Made by a program: the position numbers and the translations under genes. The notes under the pieces were generated by a model that searched no databases, was not told the DNA's origin, and worked only from the letters and a program-made list of their open reading frames with translations. From Gammaproteobacteria bacterium (GTDB lineage Bacteria; Pseudomonadota; Gammaproteobacteria; Competibacterales; Competibacteraceae), in the NCBI GenBank assembly GCA_024234995.1, contig JACKNF010000021.1, forward strand, positions 1-44,456: a stretch of 44,456 nt of DNA. Direction: 5' to 3'. Numbering within the stretch: the first letter of the stretch is position 1; every line of letters starts with the position of its first letter. Shown here piece after piece: positions 1-8,486 of this stretch.

Positions 1-101
1 CCAGGTCATCGCTGCCTATCTGGGGGGCGATGACCTGGCTGAAGGCACGCCGGCGGAGATTCAAGCTAATCCCCAGGTCATCGCTGCCTATCTGGGGGGC
101 G
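1..101 (+). repeat. In-frame 29-bp direct repeat, period 72 bp
   Basis: Positions 1-29 and 73-101 are identical. The 72-bp period keeps the livG frame, so the repeat adds 24 residues to the C-terminus. The unit may extend left of the window. Confidence 0.85.
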
Positions 102-121
102 CCGTGCAATATGCCGTCTAA
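1..121 (+). CDS. livG: C-terminal end of LivG, branched-chain amino acid ABC transporter ATPase (partial at window edge)
   Basis: Only the last ~39 codons are present; the frame is open from the window edge and stops at TAA 119-121. The peptide contains NPQVIAAYLGG, the usual closing motif of LivG/LivF ATPases. LivG with LivF forms the ATPase pair of the high-affinity branched-chain amino acid (or amide/urea-type) importer at the inner membrane. The tail is unusual: QVIAAYLGG occurs twice, 24 residues apart, because a 29-bp stretch is repeated in frame, so the protein probably has a duplicated C-terminus. The stop overlaps the livF start (ATG 111) by 11 bp, showing co-translation. Identity rests on the tail motif plus the LivF neighbour. 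Confidence 0.75.
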   Translation, partial: QVIAAYLGGDDLAEGTPAEIQANPQVIAAYLGGAVQYAV

Positions 122-878
122 TTCCCCTCCGACTATCAACTCCTCTTCTACAAGGGACGCACGGGAGCCATTGCTGGAAATCACGGGTCTGAACAGCCAC
201 TACGGCCCGGTGCAGGTGATTCACGACATTAGTTTGAGCGTTCATTCAGGCGAGCTGGTCGCGTTAGTCGGTGGCAATGGCGCCGGCAAAACCACCCTAC
301 TCCACACCTTATCCAGCTTGCATCCTCCGAGTGCTGGAACCATTCGTTTCGCGGGTCATGACATTACTCGCTGGCCCGCTCATCGCATTGTCGCTACTGG
401 AATTTGTCAAGTACCCGAAGGTCGCCAAGTCTTTGCCCCCCTGAGTGTCGAGGATAACCTGCGACTGGGCGCCTATCGCCAGCATCGTGATTCCGGTTGG
501 GTACGGCAGGAAATGGAGCGGGTCTATCATCTATTCCCGATTCTCGACGAACGCCGCCAGCAGCTAGCCGGCACCCTGTCCGGTGGTCAGCAACAGATGT
601 TAGCCATTGGTCGCGCCCTGCTGGGCCGGCCTCGCCTGCTGTTGCTGGACGAACCTTCGATGGGTCTCGCGCCACTGCTGGTTGAGGAGATTTTCCGGGT
701 CATTGTTGAACTCAATACCCAAGGGGTCACCATCTTGCTGGTTGAGCAAAACGCCCGTGCTGCCCTCGCCATCGCCGGGCGCGGTTATATTCTGGAGACC
801 GGGCGCATTGTCAAAACCGCCCCAGCAGCGGAGCTACTGGCTGATGATGACGTGCGCCGGGCATATCTGGGTTATTAG
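111..878 (+). CDS. livF: LivF, branched-chain amino acid ABC transporter ATP-binding protein
   Basis: ABC ATPase of the LivF type, the second ATPase of the branched-chain amino acid uptake system, working with LivG at the cytoplasmic face of the LivHM permease. Visible motifs: Walker A GGNGAGKTTLL, the LivF-typical stretch QVPEGRQVFAPLSVEDNL, signature LSGGQQQM, Walker B LLLLDEPSMGLAP, and the H-loop region replaced by LLVEQN as is normal in LivF. It ends AYLGY. I chose ATG 111, inside the livG stop, with a run of Gs upstream that can serve as the ribosome binding site; an in-frame start at 30 would add residues unlike the family. The N-terminus carries about 20 extra residues rich in Ser, Pro and Asn before LLEITGLNSHYG. 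Function is secure; the exact substrate is not determined by sequence. Confidence 0.93.
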   Translation: MPSNSPPTINSSSTRDAREPLLEITGLNSHYGPVQVIHDISLSVHSGELVALVGGNGAGKTTLLHTLSSLHPPSAGTIRFAGHDITRWPAHRIVATGICQVPEGRQVFAPLSVEDNLRLGAYRQHRDSGWVRQEMERVYHLFPILDERRQQLAGTLSGGQQQMLAIGRALLGRPRLLLLDEPSMGLAPLLVEEIFRVIVELNTQGVTILLVEQNARAALAIAGRGYILETGRIVKTAPAAELLADDDVRRAYLGY

Positions 879-909
879 CGCGTGCCCGTCTAAAGACACT
901 CTGTTGTAG

Positions 910-935
910 GTTGGGCTGAGCCTGCGAAGCCCAAC
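910..935. repeat. REP-like hairpin, GTTGGGCT / AGCCCAAC
   Basis: An 8-bp perfect inverted repeat (910-917 and 928-935) with a 10-nt loop, in the typical context GTAGGTTGGGCT...GAAGCCCAAC that recurs between genes in many gammaproteobacterial genomes. It lies between livF and the AcuB-like gene and may also end livF transcripts. No T-run follows, so I call it a repeat rather than a terminator. Confidence 0.6.
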
Positions 936-970
936 ACCATGAACTGAATGGGTGAAGGAAGGATTGAACC

Positions 971-1633
971 ATGTACGTAGACCGGATCATGACCCGTGAG
1001 GTATTACAGGTCACTGAGGACACCCGCCTGCCGCAACTGGCGGCTTTAATGCGCGATCATCATATTCGCCACCTGCCGGTCGTTCGTGAAGGTCATCTGG
1101 TCGGATTAGTCACCTCCCATGATCTGGAACGCGTCTCGCCCTCCCCAATCACGACGCTCTCAGTAGGCGAGGCCAATTATCTGCTGGGTAAACTTACTGC
1201 GGCGAAGGTCATGCGTTCCAAGGTGATCACCTGCACCCCGGACACCCTGGTCGAAGAAGCCGCGCGGCTGCTGCGTCAAGAGAAGATCGGCTGCCTGCCC
1301 GTCGTCGAAAGTAGCGGTCAACTGGTTGGGATCGTCACTCACGAAGACTTGCTGGATTTTTTCCTCGAAATCACCGGTTGTCTGATGGAGGACGCCACGC
1401 GCATTACCGTACATCTGCCTGACACGATCGGCCAGTTAGGCAAATTGCTAACCGCCATTAACGAAGCCGGTGGCTATATCGCCACTGTCGTTTCACCGCT
1501 ACATCCTGACCAAACCGGCTTGCGGATCGCCGTGGTCCGCTACCGTGCCCCCAATCCTCATACCTTAAACCAGCATCTGCGTGATCTTGGCTATGATCTG
1601 CTCACCGAGACGCTGCCGCCTGCAAGAAAGTAA
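971..1633 (+). CDS. AcuB-like protein: CBS-domain pair plus ACT-like domain
   Basis: A 220-residue protein with two CBS domains (about residues 1-60 and 75-135; motifs VDRIMTREVLQV...LPVV and AKVMRSKVITC...GCLPVV...GIVTHEDLL) followed by an ACT-like region (about 140-215; ITVHLPDTIGQLGKLLTAINEAGG). This is the layout of AcuB-family proteins, cytosolic sensors that bind adenine nucleotides through the CBS pair and possibly a small metabolite through the ACT domain. Members of the family often sit near branched-chain amino acid transport or acetoin/acyl-CoA genes, as here next to livF. ATG 971 has GGAAGGA about 8 nt upstream. The ligand cannot be read from sequence. Confidence 0.85.
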   Translation: MYVDRIMTREVLQVTEDTRLPQLAALMRDHHIRHLPVVREGHLVGLVTSHDLERVSPSPITTLSVGEANYLLGKLTAAKVMRSKVITCTPDTLVEEAARLLRQEKIGCLPVVESSGQLVGIVTHEDLLDFFLEITGCLMEDATRITVHLPDTIGQLGKLLTAINEAGGYIATVVSPLHPDQTGLRIAVVRYRAPNPHTLNQHLRDLGYDLLTETLPPARK

Positions 1634-1664
1634 ACTCTTATGTGCCGTTTTCTGATTCTTCAGT

Positions 1665-2090
1665 TTATTCAATTTCGGTGAGGAAGGCTCTTGCGGTGAC
1701 GATGTGGGTCTTTTGATGTTGTCCCAAGACCAGCAAATCTTTATCTCCGGTCACAAGGTAATCCGCGTTGATCACGAGGGCTGCTGCAAGCACATGATCA
1801 TCATCAGGATCACGGCAAATCGGTTCAATCTGGGGGAGCGGCTGGAGAATCGCGTTTCCGACCCGGTGAAGATCATCACACCAATTTTCTATTTTTTCAT
1901 CCGTGTAGCGATAGGACGTTCTCAGACGCGGATTTCGTAGGGAACGTCTGGCTTCCTCAAAAATGATAGGGGAGAAGTGCAAAGCGTAGACACCCTGTGC
2001 TGCCCGAACCATCACTTGTCCGGGCACGCTTTCAGGAAACAGAAAGGCACTGACGAGAATCGAGGTATCAGCGATGACGTTCAGCGGCAT
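1665..2090 (-). CDS. PIN-domain toxin (VapC-like ribonuclease)
   Basis: A 141-residue PIN-domain protein starting MPLNVIADTSILVSAF. The acidic residues that bind metal in PIN nucleases are visible: Asp in VIADTS, Glu in IFEEARRSLR, Asp in DPDDDHVLAAAL and Asp in LVTGDKDLL. Proteins of this family act as ribonuclease toxins held in check by a co-encoded antitoxin. The start (ATG at 2088-2090) lies inside the end of the upstream AbrB-type gene, a 23-bp overlap typical of toxin-antitoxin operons; a longer reading of the frame upstream is just the antitoxin gene out of frame. The long form of the name would be PIN_3/PIN domain-containing putative toxin. RNA target unknown. Confidence 0.88.
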   Translation of the reverse strand: MPLNVIADTSILVSAFLFPESVPGQVMVRAAQGVYALHFSPIIFEEARRSLRNPRLRTSYRYTDEKIENWCDDLHRVGNAILQPLPQIEPICRDPDDDHVLAAALVINADYLVTGDKDLLVLGQHQKTHIVTARAFLTEIE

Positions 2091-2298
2091 AGGCTTTCCG
2101 TTCCTGATCGACGACCGCCAAGATTTCTGCTTCCTGTTCAGGTGAAGGTTCGCGACTGCCGATACTGACCGGACGCAGCAAGATGCCGTCCTTCGTGAGC
2201 TGTGCTTCGAGATAGTCGCCTTCTTCCAGATGAGCGGCATCTCTAATTTCACGAGGCAGGGTAATTTGTGCGGCTCGCCGGACTTTGACAAGAGCCAT
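2068..2298 (-). CDS. AbrB/SpoVT-type antitoxin
   Basis: A 76-residue protein beginning MALVKVRRAAQITLPREIRD, a swapped-hairpin AbrB-type DNA-binding domain (residues 1-45), followed by a charged tail (EPSPEQEAEILAVVDQERKA) that would wrap the toxin. It precedes and overlaps the PIN toxin by 23 bp. AbrB-type antitoxins bind the operon promoter and repress it together with the toxin. ATG 2298 is preferred over an upstream in-frame start because the AbrB fold starts at once after it. The region 2299-2397 upstream is AT-rich and probably holds the promoter. Confidence 0.87.
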   Translation of the reverse strand: MALVKVRRAAQITLPREIRDAAHLEEGDYLEAQLTKDGILLRPVSIGSREPSPEQEAEILAVVDQERKAYAAERHR

Positions 2299-2397
2299 GA
2301 GGTGATCTCTTAAGACAAGGTGGATGAAGGCTATCCATAGCAAATTCCAAAATTCGTAATTTACGATTTTACAATTCTATCATAACGAATAATGTGC

Positions 2398-2909
2398 TGG
2401 ATGGCCTACGCAATCGCGCCTTGTTGATGGAGGGCGACATCGCTGGCACTTGGCTGTTGCTACCGTTGGCGGCTCGCTTTCTCCGACGCACGCCTAGCTG
2501 ACAAACCTACGCCCTTGCCGTGGAGACCGGTTACGATGAGTTTTCCGGCTTCCTCTCCTAGAAGCTGCTTGGTCGCAACTGGTCGCCGCCTTGCCAGTGC
2601 TGCTCGTGGGTGACAACCTTCGACTGCAGGCCGTGTGCGATGCATTACAGCGCTTCCTTATTTTCTATAGTCGCTGGGATGATAGGTTGGTACTCTATAT
2701 CGAGGCAGAGGCTAAAGCTGAGCGCATCAAGGACTTCATGAACGCTGGTAGACAAGCCTATTACATCGGCTAGTTTTACTACCCGCGCGGCCAATTTGCC
2801 AGAGGTACTGGCCTGGCCGAACGCGCTGACGCTCACTGGAAAGTCGTCCCTACTTAGCGCCAAAGAACGCACTCATGTCCTTCAACTACGCGGCTTGGGC
2901 CATCGTTAA
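2398..2909 (+). pseudogene. TPR-repeat protein, decayed 5' part (interrupted by the cassette)
   Basis: Conceptual translation on the plus strand gives DGLRNRALLMEGDIAG, then LRLQAVCDALQRFLIFYSRWDD, EAEAKAERIKDFMNAGRQAY, YYPRGQFARGTGLAERADAHW and LQLRGLGH, in shifting frames with several stops. This is the pattern of large TPR proteins in which each block ends with a RGLGH-type turn and then K-x-YPAAxxxYREAL. The next block (KNYPAAVSVLREVLDFW) is found 5.28 kb away at 8192. So one ancestral TPR gene was cut at 2909/8190. The frame is broken on this side of the cut too, so the gene was already dead or has decayed since. The 5' limit is approximate. Confidence 0.6.
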
Positions 2910-2980
2910 CGTTAAAGCCCACCGGCAGGTATGGAGCGCAGCGGAATTGCCAGTCCGAGTTGATGCGTTTGTTAGCCCAT
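2909..2980 (-). other. attC-like recombination site at the end of the Hachiman insert
   Basis: Read on the minus strand, the hamB stop codon lies in GGGCTAAC (R''-like box), followed by about 60 nt containing an imperfect inverted pair (ACTGGCAATT and the complement of ACCGGCAGGT) and ending in AACG|TTAAC. The opposite end of the insert, at 8183-8190, reads GTTAGCCC on the same strand, the exact complement of GGGCTAAC. A circularised insert would therefore carry a complete attC-type site with matched R'' and R' boxes. The internal stretch GGCAATTCCGCTGCGCTCC is a style common in chromosomal integron attC sites (from memory). No integrase gene is in the window. Confidence 0.6.
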
Positions 2981-4825
2981 GATTTCATTCATTCGCTCCT
3001 GGAAATAACTTGGGTATTTTTCCATCATCGCGATGGCCACATCCCGGTTTTGTTTTAGTGCCTTCACGAGATCCTTCTTTTGAGTCGCTGTCAGGTTCAA
3101 GGATGCGGCGAGGTCCTGAGCGATGACGCGGTCCGAAAAGCCAAGCTCATAAAGGGCAATGGTGGTTTCCGTGGGCAGACCATACTTCAGGCGCTTTTGA
3201 AAAAGCTGCAGACGATTGATCAGCTCGCCGGTGCTATCTTGGTCGAGTGTTTCAATGAATTCACATACAGCACCTACAACAAGCGCACCGTCATACGCGA
3301 GAGTCCCTTCGCAGATGTCGACGACATGATCGATCTTGAACTCCCGCCGCCGGGTACCCCATATCATCTTGGCTTTTCGCTTACGAATTATTCGCAGTAA
3401 GTCGCTGAAAGATTTTCCAGTGATCCATCCATGCGCGATTTCTTTAAGCACCTCCGGTTTATCGAACTTGGTGAATGTGCCACCGTTGATATGCTGGGTA
3501 AGCAATGGCCAGACAAGATCGAACGTTTCTGTTTCATCAACAATAGAAAGCAGGCTGTCAGTGTTGGAGTGAACCCATCCCTCAATGGCTTGGGCATCCT
3601 GAACACCGTAAAGCGTCCGGCCGTAAATTTTACGGCGAGCCGGATCGGTTATGTTTGCGGCAACGTTTTCCGCGAGGAGCTGAAACAACTTGCGGATATG
3701 CTCTTTTTTCTGAGCATCGGCCAGGAAAAAAGCCAGGGTTCCTTCGGCCAGGCGAGTTACATCGGCTTCCAAAAGACCATTCTCCGATTCATCCCAATGG
3801 GATAATAAGAAGCTTTCGACGGCACAGATGAGGCTTATTCTCCAGGCGACTTGCCGCTCGACACCGTCTCGTGAGAATCCTTTGTTCCCATTTCGTGCGA
3901 CTATCCCGGCAACCAGTTTGGCAACTTCATCAGGACCGTTGATATAGACCTTGGCAAAATCCAGAGCCTCCATGGAGATGGTGTATTTCTCGTCATCACT
4001 CTTGATAGGGTCGAAGATCGATAGAAGATTACTGATGCATGGCTCAGAATTGCGCGGATCCAGAAGTTCTTTCACCTGATCCCAGCGCCATTTATCGTTG
4101 CGAGCCTTTCGCTTGTCATAGATCACCGGATCTGCAAACAGAATGCTGCCCTCGGTATGCATCCCGGCCCGGCCTGCACGTCCAATGAGGTTGTGGAAAT
4201 CGCGAACCTTGATGCGCTCCCTACCCTGGTAGACACTGGTCACGATGAGGTATCGAATCGGAAGGTTTACGCCCTGAGCCAAGGTGGATGTGCAAACCAC
4301 GAATCGCACAAGTTCGTCGCGCATGGCATGCTCCACCGCCAGCCGGATACCATGCGGCGTATTGCCATGATGGGAAAAAATGCCGTGTGCCGTGCTCTGG
4401 GACGCCGGGGCGTCAGCGCCGATATTTTCGACGTGCAAATATGTTAGCCGCTCAACTTCCTGGGCGTCTGAAAAATCTGACGGCAAGGACAGGGGGGCAC
4501 CTCGTTTGACAATATCGACGGCCTTTTCGCAGATGCTGGCCGCTGTCGACTTCCTTCCGCAGAAAACAGCGATACTGCCATTCGGGACCAATTTCAGACC
4601 GAGGTAAAGTGCTACTGTTTTCCCAAAATCGGGATTTGGTTTGCCATCAGGTTTCAACGCTTGTTCCGGAAAATAACGATCCGCTGTTTCCCGTGGCTTC
4701 CGTCCGAGAGTGAATCTTTCGATTACCCTCGGAACGAAAAACTCGTTTTGTTCGGCGTCACGGCTGTCAACGTACTGCTTTAACTGATCTAATTTGACTT
4801 TGCAGAGCTGATCCGTTTTGCTGTA

Positions 4826-5999
4826 GGGAACTGTGAACGGAGGAGCCTGCCCATGCTATTGCCCAAATATGTGGTTCGCCTGACGGATGAAGAGCGCGCC
4901 GAGCTGGAAGACCTAATCCGCACCGGGAAACGGGCGGCATCGGTGTTGATCCACGCCCGCATTTTACTCAAGGCCGATGCTGGGGCGAACGGGCCGGGCT
5001 GGGATGACGATCGGATTGCCGAAGCGGTGGAATGTGGTGCCTCCACGGTGTACCGGGTGCGTCAAGCCTTTATCGATGAGGGACTGGCGGCGGCGCTGTA
5101 CCGCAAGAAACCGACGGGCCGATGCTATCGGAAGCTGGATGGTGCCCAGGAGGCGCAGTTGATCACGCTGGCGTGCAGTACACCGCCGGCTGGGCGGACG
5201 GGCTGGACCTTGCGGTTGCTGGCCGATCGGTTGGTCGAGTTGGAGGTGGTGGACGCGATCAGCCCGGAATGCGTGCGCATGACGCTCAAAAAAACGAACT
5301 CAAGCCGTGGCTCCAGAAGCAATGGGTGATCCCGCCCCTGGCCAATGCCGAATTTGTCTGCGCGATGGAGGACGTCCTGGAAGTGTACACCCGGCCCTAC
5401 GATCCGGCCCGGCCGGTGGTCTGCTTGGATGAACTGAACAAGCAACTGGTAGCCGAGATCCAGACCCCGTTGCCGGTCGAATCCGGCCAACCGGCCCGCT
5501 TCGATTTCCAATACGAACGGTGTGGCACCGCGAACCTGTTCATGACCAGCGAACCCTTGGTCGGGCAACGCGCTATCACCGTCACTGCGCAACGGACAGC
5601 CGTCGACTTTGCCCAGGTGGTCCGTGATCTACTGGAAGTTCGCTACCCCCATGCCGAAAAAGTGGTCTTGGTGATGGATAACCTCAACACCCACAAACCC
5701 GCCGCCCTGTATCACGCCTTTGAACCGGCGGTCGCGCGCGCGCTGATCAACCGCCTGGAGATTCATCACACCCCCAAGCATGGCAGTTGGTTGAATATGG
5801 CCGAGATCGAACTGAGCGTCCTGAGCCGGCAATGTCTCGATCGACGCATCGCCCATCTTGACACCCTGACTCAGGAGGTGGCGGCCTGGGAGCAGGCGCG
5901 CAACGCGAACACCCAAGCGGTGAATTGGCGCTTTACCACTCCCGATGCCCGCATCAAACTCAAACGCCTCTATCCGTCAATTCAGAACAGTTGAAGCAG
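4826..5999 (+). mobile_element. IS630-family insertion sequence in hamB
   Basis: Length 1174 bp, flanked by TA dinucleotides at 4824-4825 and 6000-6001, the target duplication of IS630/Tc1-mariner elements. Excision of the element with one TA restores the hamB frame. The ends share only a short inverted match (AACTGT near both tips), so the exact terminal repeats are uncertain. It encodes one transposase in two overlapping frames on the plus strand, opposite to hamB. Confidence 0.88.
4853..5994 (+). CDS. IS630 transposase, two frames joined by a -1 shift at an A7 run
   Basis: Frame 1 (4853-5329) has an N-terminal helix-turn-helix segment (DDRIAEAVECGASTVYRVRQAF) and ends soon after MTLKKTN. 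The DDE catalytic part follows in the -1 frame from about 5290 to 5994: KNELKPWLQKQW, Asp in VVCLDELNK, Asp in VLVMDNLNTH and Glu in WLNMAEIELS. The switch lies at CTCAAAAAAACG (5284-5295); a -1 slip gives LKKNELKPWLQKQW, matching the family. Some IS630 elements use programmed -1 shifting on A-runs, so this can be functional, but a missing A in the assembly would look the same, and other genes in this window show such losses. The transposase cuts and pastes at TA sites. Confidence 0.88.
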
Positions 6000-7343
6000 T
6001 ACTCGATCCTTCCCAACTGATCGAGCCAGCTCGCGAACCCGACCGACCTGAAAGTCGGAATCAGGGTTGTGCCTTCGACGACATTAGGCTCGTCGTTCAG
6101 CCACTCTCCGACAGCTTCAGCGTTGCTGATGACTGCTGAGATCAGCACCTTCTGTGCACCTTCGGGAATGATGGAGCGCAGCGACGTTAGGAGCAGCTCG
6201 TATGTGATGCCTCGGGTGCCGCTGTCGAACTGGTGGCCTTCATCAAAAACCAGTAGGCCAACGTGGGCAGCCAGCTCCGGAGCGTGCCGAAGAACGTAGA
6301 GCAGCTTCTCTGGGGTCACAACCAGAACCTGTTGGTGCCCCAGGAGTTCGGCAATCTCGAAGTCCGTCTGTAGAGCATCGGATAATTCATCTACCTTGGT
6401 GGGTTCGTTGTGGAATGCTTCGACGAGGCTGTTCTTGATCTCATGGCATAGCGCCCGGAACGGGGCGATGATGATGGCCAGTGCTACGCGGTCAGCCAGA
6501 AACGCGCTTCGAAGGATCAGTTCCGTTGCCTTCGTTTTGCCAGCGCTGGTGGGCATTTGAACGATGGCAAACTTGCCTTTGAGAACATCAGCCTTGCCCA
6601 GAAGGTGTTGCGCAGGCCAGAGTTCCTTGATGAACGAATCCTTTTGCAGCGCATGGAGCCATTTGTCGCGGGGCAACCCGGAATATAATGGCAAAGCCTT
6701 CCAGGCGGAATTTTCGAGCTTTTTCCTCAGAATGGCCGCGATCACATCACCAAATAGAAGCTGCCTGGGCGTGCCGAATTCATAGACGGCGTCCCTCAGC
6801 TTCGTGGCCAAATCGAGAAGATTTTCTTCGCCATTCCCATCCTCGAAAAACTGGAGAATCCATCTTGAAATCCCGTCGATGAATCCGCCGAATGGTCCCT
6901 CAACTCCATCAAAATAGGTTCCCAGATCGGCCTGCAACAACCGGAGCAGCAGATCTTCTAAACCATCGCCATCCAGATCCGGGCAGTCGCCATTGATGCG
7001 CTTCGCCAATACCGACGCGCTTCCGGGAAGATCGCACAGGTAATAGGAGGCGGAACCAAGAAGCACGAGGTATGGATCAAGTGTTTCGTTCAGCTTTGAT
7101 TGGAGGTAGGAGTCGAAAAAACGGGCAGAGAAAAGCAGATTGGTTCTCAGCTCAGAGAGGGAGCCTGAATCTGGCTCCTCCCGGTTGATAGCGGCTGCGA
7201 GGTCACCCAGTAAGCCAATCGAAATGGTAAAGAGTCTGTCTGGGTTAGTTGACAAATCAATGTCTTGATATTCTTCCGGCACATGGTATTCGATCATCTT
7301 GGCCTTGGATCGAGTAACCCCTAATAGCCGCTTCGATCTTCTA

Positions 7344-8162
7344 TCAGGCCTCATCCGCAGCCCTCCTGTAGAGCTCATGGACGAGAGTCATCATCCGATC
7401 CCCTTTGATAACAACTAATGCAAGGTCACCTGAATGTGGATGAGAGGAGGAGTCGGTCGACGATGTCAGGCCGTTATCAAAGAGTGGATTCTCAAAAAGC
7501 GCGACAGCCCCATAAACTTCTTTGTATGGATGATCGACTTCGTTCTGGAAGCGCTCAATTTTTTCAGCGTCATCAAGCTCATTCCGGCCATGCAACCTTT
7601 GTTTAATGGCATTTAAAGACTCCGCCTTTCTGGCGATGTCTTTTGCTGAACCATCAACTGCATCTTGAAGTCGTGCAGTGGGCTTCTTTCCTGAGAACTG
7701 CGCCTTCGCTTCAAAGATCGCCAGCTTATCCTTCGAAGAGGCTTTACCATCTTTTACGATATGAAAACCGATGATGTCACTGCCTTTTGTCGACTCATTC
7801 CGGATAGTTTTGTCACCATAGCGAGTGCGTGGAACCCAGTAGCCATTTAGATATTCAAGAAAATCGGCTACCAGCACTTCCCCAAAGTCGCCAGCGCGGA
7901 TACTTGGTCCTGGTGCATCTTTTGGGTCCGGGAACTTTATTGTGTTGAGATACTCTCCGCGAGAACACTTGTACCCTCTGCGCCAATAATCGATTTCGCT
8001 GTCAAAGCAGTAGTGATTCCGAAAATGCCTGGCCCAGGTCGAGAGCACTGCTTCGTCTTTTTCATGACGGAACTCCCAGACCTCGACCTCCTTGCCATCG
8101 GCGGTCTTCAGTCGTTCGCCGGTGTCGACGAGCCATTTAGTGTGTTCCGAAGTCCAAGGCAT
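7344..8162 (-). CDS. hamA: HamA, Hachiman defence nuclease (DUF1837)
   Basis: A 272-residue DUF1837 protein, the HamA effector of the Hachiman antiphage system. A PD-(D/E)xK-type nuclease core is visible: Glu in DFGEVLVADFLEYL (about residue 95), Asp in KGSDIIGFHI (about 129) and the E-x-K of LAIFEAKAQFSGKKPTARLQDA (about 150). In described systems HamA is a DNase released or activated when the HamB helicase engages damaged or phage DNA. The gene is the first of two, 11 bp overlapping hamB, and starts 27 bp inside the cassette boundary, so its promoter must lie in that short leader or outside. HamA itself looks intact although hamB is broken. Family call is from motif pattern, length and the helicase partner. 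Confidence 0.85.
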   Translation of the reverse strand: MPWTSEHTKWLVDTGERLKTADGKEVEVWEFRHEKDEAVLSTWARHFRNHYCFDSEIDYWRRGYKCSRGEYLNTIKFPDPKDAPGPSIRAGDFGEVLVADFLEYLNGYWVPRTRYGDKTIRNESTKGSDIIGFHIVKDGKASSKDKLAIFEAKAQFSGKKPTARLQDAVDGSAKDIARKAESLNAIKQRLHGRNELDDAEKIERFQNEVDHPYKEVYGAVALFENPLFDNGLTSSTDSSSHPHSGDLALVVIKGDRMMTLVHELYRRAADEA

Positions 8163-8189
8163 TCTGTATTAGTTTATCTTATGGGCTAA

Positions 8190-8480
8190 CCAAGAATTAC
8201 CCTGCGGCAGTGTCCGTCTTACGTGAAGTGCTCGATTTTTGGCAAGCCTGTGTCGCCCAAGAGCCCGACTGTGGCTACCGGTCTGAACGACCTCGCCACA
8301 GTGCTGCACGAGTCAGGTCAGTTCGACGAGGTGAAAGCCCACTACCGTGAGGCTCTCGCAATCATCGAAGTCTTGCCCAACTCCAAAAGCATCGCTATCT
8401 GTAGTGCTGGGCTTGAACGGAAAGCCTACTCGAACGCTGGGACGGTGGTCTCCGCAATCCCGCTACAGGTCACCTCGTCG
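8190..8480 (+). pseudogene. TPR-repeat protein, decayed 3' part
   Basis: Immediately after the insert boundary the plus strand reads KNYPAAVSVLREVLDFW, QACVAQEPD, then in another frame SPTVATGLNDLATVLHESG, QFDEVKAHYREALAI. This is a TPR block and continues the repeat pattern of 2398-2909, so the two pieces are halves of one gene. The frame changes near 8265 and coding similarity fades after about 8400. It points toward the end of the convergent secreted-protein gene. Confidence 0.62.
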
Positions 8481-8486
8481 CCCGCA

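Larger units (their letters stand above)
2972..7354 (-). pseudogene. hamB: HamB, Hachiman defence helicase, interrupted by IS630
   Basis: A superfamily 2 helicase, the HamB component of the Hachiman antiphage system. N-terminal half (7354 to 6000): Walker A MPTSAGKTKATE, DEGH box VFDEGHQFDSG, motif III LISAVISN. C-terminal half (4823 to 2972): FCGRKSTAA, TSTLAQGVNLPIRYL and HNLIGRAGRAGMH (arginine fingers). A 1174-bp IS630 with duplicated TA sits between them; removing it joins ...GRIEY to SKTDQLC... exactly in frame and gives 1069 codons including stop. The start ATG 7354 overlaps the hamA stop by 11 bp (ATGAGGCCTGA). HamB unwinds DNA and holds HamA inactive in current models. As written the system cannot make full-length HamB. 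Confidence 0.85.
2910..8189 (-). mobile_element. Integron-cassette-like insert carrying hamAB
   Basis: A 5280-bp insert splits a TPR gene. Its ends are GTTAGCCC (8183-8190, minus strand) upstream of hamA and an attC-like site (2909-2980) immediately after hamB. Recombination at G|TT on both sides leaves an empty target reading CCATCGTTAACCAAGAATT across the junction. Without the later IS630 insertion the cassette would be about 4.1 kb, large for a cassette and carrying two genes. Insertion outside an integron platform would be a secondary-site event. The structure is inferred from boundary sequences only. Confidence 0.55.

Noticed and set aside
2971..8190. Simple transposon with 10-bp inverted ends GTTAGCCCAT
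   Set aside because: No transposase acts on these ends, there is no target duplication, and one end continues into an attC-like structure; the cassette explanation accounts for more of the data.
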